A model generated the notes under the pieces. The model had not been told where the DNA came from, searched no databases, and worked only from the letters and a program-made list of their open reading frames with translations. Source: Oscillospiraceae bacterium (GTDB taxonomy: Bacteria; Bacillota; Clostridia; Oscillospirales; Ruminococcaceae). From it: a stretch of DNA of 7,074 nt. The position numbers and the translations under genes were made by a program. The stretch lies in NCBI GenBank assembly GCA_029068025.1, contig JAIEDJ010000123.1, forward strand, positions 1 through 7,074, given 5' to 3'. Positions 1-3,816 of this stretch are shown piece after piece; position 1 is the stretch's first letter; each line of letters starts with the position of its first letter.

Positions 1-972
1 CCACTTTATCTCAAGCTGAGCAAGGCGTTCCTCCCAGACCGCTTCCATAATCTCAACAAGATCGGTCTCCAGCAGCGGCAGCACTACCTGTGTTTCGGGA
101 TCTCCGAAGCGGCAGTTGTACTCGACCACCTTGGGACCATTGGGAGTGAGCATAAGTCCGAAGTACAGGCAGCCCTTGAAGGGTCTGCCCTCCGCTTCCA
201 TTGCTTTGACGGTGGGGAGGAAGATCTTCTCGGCAGCGGCTTTCGCTAAATCTTCGGTGTAGCACGGGTTAGGGGCTATCGTGCCCATGCCGCCGGTGTT
301 CAGTCCTTCGTCATTGTCAAGGGCGCGTTTGTGATCCATCGACGAGATCATGGGCTTTACCGTTTTTCCGTCGGTGAACGCGAGCACGGTCGCTTCAACG
401 CCTGTCATAAATTCCTCAATAACTATTTCGGAGCCGCTCTTTCCGAATTTTCCGTCAACCAGCATGGAGTGAACAGCTGCCTTTGCTTCCTCAAAGTTCT
501 GCGCTATTACAACGCCCTTGCCCAGCGCGAGACCGTCCGCCTTGATAACGGCGGGGTAGCTGTTCTTTGCTTGTATGTACGCAACTGCCTTGTCCTCGTC
601 GGTAAACGTTTCGTATTCTGCTGTGGGGATGCCGTATTTCTTCATCAATCCCTTGGAGAATGCCTTGCTGCCCTCGATTATCGCGGCGTTGGCTTTTGGA
701 CCGAACGTCCTGAAGCCCGCTTCGTTCAGCTTGTCGACCATTCCCATAACGAGCGGATCGTCAGGGGCTACAAACACGTAATCCGGCTTGAGCTTCTGAG
801 CAAGCTCAACAATGCCGTCAACGTCCGTTGCCTTTACGGGGAAGCACTCCGCGAGCGCGGATATACCGCCGTTTCCGGGAGCGCAATACAGCTTTTCCAC
901 CTTGGGTGACTTGGCGAGCGCCGCAGCTATCGCGTGTTCGCGTCCGCCGCCTCCTACTATCAGAATATTCAT
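1..972 (-). CDS. purD: Phosphoribosylamine-glycine ligase (GAR synthetase), 3' end cut by window edge
   Basis: PurD joins glycine to 5-phosphoribosylamine using ATP, giving GAR, the second step of cytosolic de novo purine synthesis. The visible 324 codons have no stop. The N-terminal domain opens MNILIVGGGGREHA (residues 1-14), the usual PurD glycine-rich start. The ATP-grasp part shows KADGLALGKGVVIA (144-157), DHKRALDNDEGLNTGGMG (213-230) and YNCRFGDPETQ (285-295), the last carrying the metal- and ATP-binding residues. Family members are usually about 420-430 residues, so roughly the last 100, mostly the C-terminal domain, lie beyond the left edge. The ATG at 972 is supported by an AGGAAAGG ribosome site at 983-990 and by the promoter at 1014-1042. 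The gene therefore starts its own transcript here instead of following purH/purN as in classical pur operons. The family assignment is very secure; nothing looks broken. Confidence 0.97.
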   Translation of the reverse strand, partial: MNILIVGGGGREHAIAAALAKSPKVEKLYCAPGNGGISALAECFPVKATDVDGIVELAQKLKPDYVFVAPDDPLVMGMVDKLNEAGFRTFGPKANAAIIEGSKAFSKGLMKKYGIPTAEYETFTDEDKAVAYIQAKNSYPAVIKADGLALGKGVVIAQNFEEAKAAVHSMLVDGKFGKSGSEIVIEEFMTGVEATVLAFTDGKTVKPMISSMDHKRALDNDEGLNTGGMGTIAPNPCYTEDLAKAAAEKIFLPTVKAMEAEGRPFKGCLYFGLMLTPNGPKVVEYNCRFGDPETQVVLPLLETDLVEIMEAVWEERLAQLEIKW

Positions 973-1013
973 AATTTTACGACCTTTCCTTTAAAAAATA
1001 TCTTCCATTCTAT

Positions 1014-1042
1014 ATTATACATCTTTATCCGAAAAAAATCAA
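1014..1042 (-). promoter_or_regulatory. Sigma-A type promoter of purD
   Basis: On the minus strand a -35 box TTGATT (1042-1037) is followed by exactly 17 bp and a perfect -10 box TATAAT (1019-1014). Transcription would begin near 1007, leaving a leader of about 35 nt. That leader is too short for a riboswitch and shows no attenuator hairpin. The spacer begins with a run of T. I saw no clear PurR-type operator, but the GTTGATC-motif region begins only 8 bp upstream of the -35 box and could hold regulatory sites. Predicted from sequence only. Confidence 0.8.
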
Positions 1043-1049
1043 GTGGTAT

Positions 1050-1366
1050 TATAATGTTGATCTTTGCTTGGGCGCTTGTGACCGCTTTTGGCACGTGAAT
1101 CTTGGCTTGAGAGCCTGTGTCCGGTTTTGAAAAGTTGATCTCGGCTAGTTTGTCATGTTGACGAGTGGCTGTTGATCTAAAAGAAATTTCAAAACCGGGC
1201 GGCGCGAAGCGCCGCCCTAGCCAGCCCCACTCGGCTCCGCTCCGCACTTCGTGCTCCGCTGCGCCGAGCGGGACTGCTTTTTGAAATTTCTCATGCGTGT
1301 TTAAACTGTTGATCTTAGCTGATTTTATAATGCTGACCAAGTTTTTTTTACAAACTAATGTTGATC
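1050..1366. repeat. Intergenic region with iterated GTTGATC-type motifs
   Basis: The 396-bp gap between the PPTase gene and purD has no credible gene. It is filled with copies of one short motif, read here on the plus strand. GTTGATCT occurs exactly at 1056-1063, 1134-1141, 1171-1178 and 1308-1315. GTTGATCC occurs at 1360-1367, GTTGACG at 1157-1163 and GCTGACC at 1332-1338. Two copies share a longer context, TATAATGYTGAYC at 1050-1062 and 1326-1338, lying on either side of the palindromic element at 1183-1290. Spacing is irregular, so this is not a CRISPR array or a tandem satellite. It may be a degenerate interspersed repeat, an insertion remnant or a cluster of protein-binding sites. The sequence alone does not decide. 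Confidence 0.6.
1183..1290. repeat. 108-bp palindromic (MITE/REP-like) intergenic element
   Basis: Perfect 12-bp inverted repeats bound the element: GAAATTTCAAAA at 1183-1194 and TTTTGAAATTTC at 1279-1290. Inside lie two hairpins. The first has the 9-bp stem GGGCGGCGC (1197-1205) and GCGCCGCCC (1209-1217) with a GAA triloop, followed directly by CTAG (1217-1220). The second is a longer imperfect stem pairing CTCGGC (1230-1235) with GCCGAG (1263-1268). It extends outward through CCC/GGG and CAG/CTG with single mismatches, and has a small GCAC-TTC-GTGC hairpin (1244-1254) near its tip. The inside is much more GC-rich than the AT-rich flanks. It encodes no transposase, so it would be a non-autonomous or REP-like repeat. 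It lies between PPTase and purD transcription and could also end or process the upstream mRNA, although no U-tract follows the stems. The structure is directly seen; the classification is inferred. Confidence 0.65.
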
Positions 1367-1368
1367 CT

Positions 1369-2019
1369 TTAATTCAGCTTTGTATATCTTCCAAGCAGTT
1401 CCTCAAGCGAGATGGTCGTTACAGCGGCGGTCAGGGCTCCTCTTCCCGAGGCACCCACTATCAGATCTCCGCAATCGAAAGCCGCAGTGTCGGGCAGGAG
1501 GTTCGTGTTTATCCCTTTCAGATCGCACACTATGCCGAAGCCCGTGCGTTTCAGAAACGCTTCCTTTTTTACCCAGCAGCGGATAAAATCCTCGGGAGAG
1601 CGCACCAGCGGCTTTTCGTCCTCCGCGAGAGAGCGGTCGTATATCACGGGATTCACACGGCGGCGGCGATTCTCTATGTCAATGCCTATCTCGCCGATCT
1701 CGGAATTATCGTCCGGGATAGAGGAGAACGCCGTGCAGACCGCGCCGTTTGTATGCGACAGCGAGAACTGGAGCTTGCTGTTTTTGAGATACGGCTTGCC
1801 GTGATTGCCGAAATCAAAGCGTATCTTGTTCTGAGGGATACCCGTGCGGCGCGTTATCTCGGACAGCACCAGCAGCCGCGACAGGAGTGTGTTTATTCTG
1901 TCGGATCCCTGCTTTTTCTTCAATACGCCGCGTCTTCTCGCGGGGGTAAGGCAGCCGAGATAGCCTTCAAGCTCCTTCCAGGAAAGGCTCTGTGAATAAT
2001 TCAGAATTAAAATGTCCAT
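1369..2019 (-). CDS. 4'-phosphopantetheinyl transferase, Sfp type
   Basis: The enzyme moves the 4'-phosphopantetheine arm of coenzyme A onto a conserved serine of carrier proteins (fatty-acid ACP, or NRPS/PKS carriers), turning apo into holo forms in the cytosol. The 216-residue product matches the Sfp family length of about 220-240. Family marks in order are HGKPYL (73-78), FSLSHT (85-90), the Mg-binding GIDIE (112-116, Asp114 and Glu116) and WVKKEAFLKRTGFG (149-162, with the Lys-Glu-Ala core). All key residues are present. The ATG at 2019 is chosen because GGAG (2026-2029) lies 6 nt upstream; an in-frame TTG at 2031 overlaps that ribosome site. It follows the Rsm22-like gene by 40 bp with no terminator between, so it is probably the second gene of that operon. 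No NRPS or PKS gene is in view, so it may serve primary-metabolism ACP. Which carrier it modifies cannot be told. Confidence 0.93.
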   Translation of the reverse strand: MDILILNYSQSLSWKELEGYLGCLTPARRRGVLKKKQGSDRINTLLSRLLVLSEITRRTGIPQNKIRFDFGNHGKPYLKNSKLQFSLSHTNGAVCTAFSSIPDDNSEIGEIGIDIENRRRRVNPVIYDRSLAEDEKPLVRSPEDFIRCWVKKEAFLKRTGFGIVCDLKGINTNLLPDTAAFDCGDLIVGASGRGALTAAVTTISLEELLGRYTKLN

Positions 2020-2025
2020 AGTGTT

Positions 2026-2029
2026 CTCC
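2026..2029 (-). promoter_or_regulatory. Ribosome binding site that fixes the PPTase start
   Basis: GGAG followed by 6 nt (AACACT) and ATG at 2019. The alternative TTG codon at 2029-2031 shares its last base with this site and has no ribosome site of its own, so it is rejected as the start. Confidence 0.85.
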
Positions 2030-2059
2030 AATCTGTTATTGCTTTTTGTTATTACCGCA

Positions 2060-2995
2060 TTAATATTCCGGAAATTTATCGCCCGTTTCGGATTTTCGCG
2101 CCTGCTTGAAAAGCGGGCTGCCGCGCGTAACGATTTTTTCGGTTATGCCGCTTTCGGAGCAGAGCCGCAGCGTTATCTTTCCCGATTCTATGATCGGGCG
2201 GCGGAGTACGCGGCAATACTTTTCGGCGGACGTTTCGTTTTCCCATGCCGCCGCCAGAAAGCAGAACTTCTCGTCCTCGTAGGGCGCGTCGGCGTTTTTC
2301 AGCCGCTTGTGCAGCTTTGATCTCGCGGCTCTCGCGGCGAAGTGGCACCAGTCGTCTTGGGGGAGCGGACAAACTCCGTTTGCCGGGCAGGGGGCTATGA
2401 TCTTCATTCCGAGATCTGTCAATATGTCGCGCGTCTTTTTGATCTCCGCGAACGAACCCGGGGTTCCCGGCTCGACAATCAGCAGGAGCTTGTCTGCGGC
2501 GTGTGCAAGATCAACGGTGACGGATCTGCGGCGGCTCTCTGGCAGCTCGTTCAGGCAGTAGGAGCAGATGACAAGATCCGCTTTTTCGGTTATGCCGTTT
2601 GTGATGTCGTGTTCGCGCCAATGAGCTTTTTCCGCGAGCTGCTTTCCAATCTCCAGCATATTGCGGTCACGTTCAAGGCAGGTTATCTCGGAGCAGTCCG
2701 TTATCAGCCCGGCGGCTAACGCGGCGGCTCCCGTGCCCGCGCCCGCGTCCAGCACCGAGTTAATATCGCCGCCGAAGTTCTCAAGCGTCAGCTTTATTGC
2801 GCGGCTCACCGCCGCGAACGTTGCCGGCATACGCACCGCCGAATACGCGAGTATCTCACGCCGCGACGACGCGGAAATATGCTCCTCGCGGCGGTAATTC
2901 TCCGACAGTCGCTCTGCCGCCCTGGAGAGCTGCTTTATGTCCTCGTTTTGGATCAGTTGTTCGATCTTATCGCGAACGTGCGCAGGGAATTCCAA
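2060..2995 (-). CDS. Rsm22/METTL17-family ribosome small-subunit assembly protein with four-Cys site
   Basis: This is a SAM-methyltransferase-fold protein of the Rsm22 family, whose mitochondrial members (yeast Rsm22, human METTL17) act in small ribosomal subunit assembly. The bacterial role is much less defined. Of 311 residues, the visible marks are RMPATFAAV (55-63), the SAM-loop-like LDAGAGTGAA (82-91), SYCLNELP (145-152), VEPGTPGSF (174-182), YEDEKF (239-244) and RRPIIESGKITLRLC (265-279). Cys203, Cys209 and Cys217 form CX5CX7C, and Cys279 follows, the same layout as the four Fe-S ligands reported for METTL17. No ATG lies near the expected N-terminus. I chose TTG at 2995 because AAAGGGG (3005-3011) sits 9 nt upstream and the promoter at 3018-3046 would start RNA near 3011. 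A longer open frame to 3232 would run through both promoters into the divergent gene and is rejected. Likely first gene of an operon with the PPTase. Catalytic activity is unproven. Confidence 0.88.
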   Translation of the reverse strand: MEFPAHVRDKIEQLIQNEDIKQLSRAAERLSENYRREEHISASSRREILAYSAVRMPATFAAVSRAIKLTLENFGGDINSVLDAGAGTGAAALAAGLITDCSEITCLERDRNMLEIGKQLAEKAHWREHDITNGITEKADLVICSYCLNELPESRRRSVTVDLAHAADKLLLIVEPGTPGSFAEIKKTRDILTDLGMKIIAPCPANGVCPLPQDDWCHFAARAARSKLHKRLKNADAPYEDEKFCFLAAAWENETSAEKYCRVLRRPIIESGKITLRLCSESGITEKIVTRGSPLFKQARKSETGDKFPEY

Positions 2996-3004
2996 TGTTA
3001 TCAA

Positions 3005-3011
3005 CCCCTTT
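3005..3011 (-). promoter_or_regulatory. Ribosome binding site for the TTG start of the Rsm22-like gene
   Basis: AAAGGGG, 9 nt before TTG at 2995. A second in-frame TTG (3004-3002) directly abuts the site with no spacing and is a poorer candidate. Because transcription should start near 3011, this site would sit at the very 5' end of the mRNA. Confidence 0.6.
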
Positions 3012-3017
3012 ATAGAT

Positions 3018-3046
3018 ATTGTACAGCAAAATTGCGGATTTGTAAA
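3018..3046 (-). promoter_or_regulatory. Promoter of the Rsm22-PPTase operon
   Basis: The -35 box TTTACA (3046-3041), a 17-bp spacer and the -10 box TACAAT (3023-3018) each match the sigma-A consensus at five of six bases. The predicted RNA start near 3011 gives a leader of only about 16 nt before the TTG start. It is back to back with the promoter at 3075-3103; 28 bp separate the two -35 boxes. Confidence 0.7.
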
Positions 3047-3074
3047 GGGGGGAATTACAAAATTTGAACGCCTA

Positions 3075-3103
3075 TTGACTTTTGCCAGACAATTCGGTAT
3101 AAT
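3075..3103 (+). promoter_or_regulatory. Promoter of the 2H phosphoesterase gene
   Basis: TTGACT (3075-3080), a 17-bp spacer and a perfect TATAAT (3098-3103) make this the strongest-looking promoter in the window. RNA would start near 3110, only about 17 nt before the ATG at 3127, with AGAGGTG (3113-3119) as ribosome site. Confidence 0.85.
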
Positions 3104-3126
3104 AATTTTAAAAGAGGTGAAATAGA

Positions 3127-3693
3127 ATGAAAGCAACAATAGTTTTGATTGCGGATAACGATGCGGAGAATTATGGCAGGAAATTGATGCTGAAAGCACA
3201 TAGGTATGGGAAGATGGGGTTTGAAATGGCAAGACTGCCGCAGCATGTTTCCTTAAAGCAGCCGTTTGTGATTCCCGATTTAGAGAGAATTGAAGCGTTC
3301 TTTGACAGTTTCGCGAAGGAAATGTCTCCGCTTGATATTGAATTTGAGGATATTGATCTGTTCCCGTCTAACGTGTTGGGCGGGGTTGAATCCGGCTGTA
3401 TGAGCCTGCGGGCAAAAGAAACGCCGCAGCTTGTCGGCGCACAGAAAAGGCTGAATGAAGAATTATATAAAATATTCGGATCGTGTCCGGCAGAACATGA
3501 CGATGATTATATTTTTCATATGACTTTTGCTATTGGCGGTGCAGACTTTAATTCATATCAAAAGGCTTATGATGAATTGAAAAAGAGTGATTATAAGCAG
3601 ACATTCAGATTCAGTAAACTGGGTTTACTGTATTATGACGATGATAATATCACTCCGGGAACATATTTTTGTTATAAGGTTTGTGATATATAA
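3127..3693 (+). CDS. 2H phosphoesterase superfamily protein (2'-5' RNA ligase-like)
   Basis: Members of this superfamily cleave or form 2',5' or cyclic 2',3' phosphodiesters in RNA or nucleotides, using two HxT/S motifs. Both motifs are present in the 188-residue product: His40-Val-Ser42 within LPQHVSLKQPF (37-47) and His131-Met-Thr133 within FHMTFAIGG (130-138). The 90-residue separation and the total length suit the family. No signal peptide or membrane segment is seen, so the protein is cytosolic. The ATG is supported by AGAGGTG (3113-3119) at 7 nt and by the promoter at 3075-3103. The gene stands alone, divergent from the Rsm22 operon and convergent with GH94. Its base composition is clearly lower in GC (hand-counted lines run about 30-45%) than the flanking genes, which could mean a different origin. 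The real substrate (RNA end, cyclic nucleotide or ADP-ribose type) cannot be read from the sequence. Confidence 0.88.
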   Translation: MKATIVLIADNDAENYGRKLMLKAHRYGKMGFEMARLPQHVSLKQPFVIPDLERIEAFFDSFAKEMSPLDIEFEDIDLFPSNVLGGVESGCMSLRAKETPQLVGAQKRLNEELYKIFGSCPAEHDDDYIFHMTFAIGGADFNSYQKAYDELKKSDYKQTFRFSKLGLLYYDDDNITPGTYFCYKVCDI

Positions 3694-3745
3694 TACTACA
3701 GCAGCAGATATTTATCAGCACAAAAATATAAGATGCTAAAATCAT

Positions 3746-3777
3746 GCGGCGCGTTGCTCTTTCGGGTAACGCGCCGC
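3746..3777. terminator. Bidirectional terminator between convergent genes
   Basis: A perfect 10-bp stem, GCGGCGCGTT (3746-3755) and AACGCGCCGC (3768-3777), has a 12-nt loop. It lies between the 2H gene stop (3693) and the GH94 stop (3817). AAATTTTGT follows on the plus strand and ATGATTTTAG follows on the minus strand. The T-tracts are short in both directions but fit a shared intrinsic terminator. Nothing else is seen in the 123-bp gap. Confidence 0.75.
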
Positions 3778-3816
3778 AAATTTTGTAAAACCAAAGAAAT
3801 ATCAAGACAATACCTC

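Noticed and set aside
331..909. A 192-codon plus-strand frame opposite purD.
   Set aside because: It is antisense to an unambiguous purD frame and has no family features.
969..1340. A 123-codon open frame on the minus strand across the palindromic region, with recurring AKIN-like residues.
   Set aside because: It starts at TTG without a ribosome site, runs through the hairpins and the purD promoter and overlaps the purD start. The peptide repeats only mirror the GTTGATC DNA motif.
1341..1349. A run of eight T (plus strand) as a possible terminator near the PPTase end.
   Set aside because: No GC stem precedes it on the plus strand. On the minus strand, the direction of PPTase transcription, it is an A-run and cannot serve as a U-tract.
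1050..1367. CRISPR-like array in the motif-rich gap.
   Set aside because: Repeats are only 7-13 bp, unevenly spaced (about 14 to 137 bp) and have no spacer units of constant length; no cas genes nearby.
1297..1995. A 232-codon plus-strand frame opposite the PPTase gene.
   Set aside because: It mirrors a gene with all Sfp motifs. The product has no recognisable domain, and its start lies in the repeat region.
2996..3232. N-terminal extension of the Rsm22-like frame to 3232.
   Set aside because: It would cross both divergent promoters and overlap the start of the 2H gene. The extra residues lack Rsm22 similarity, and a ribosome site supports TTG 2995.
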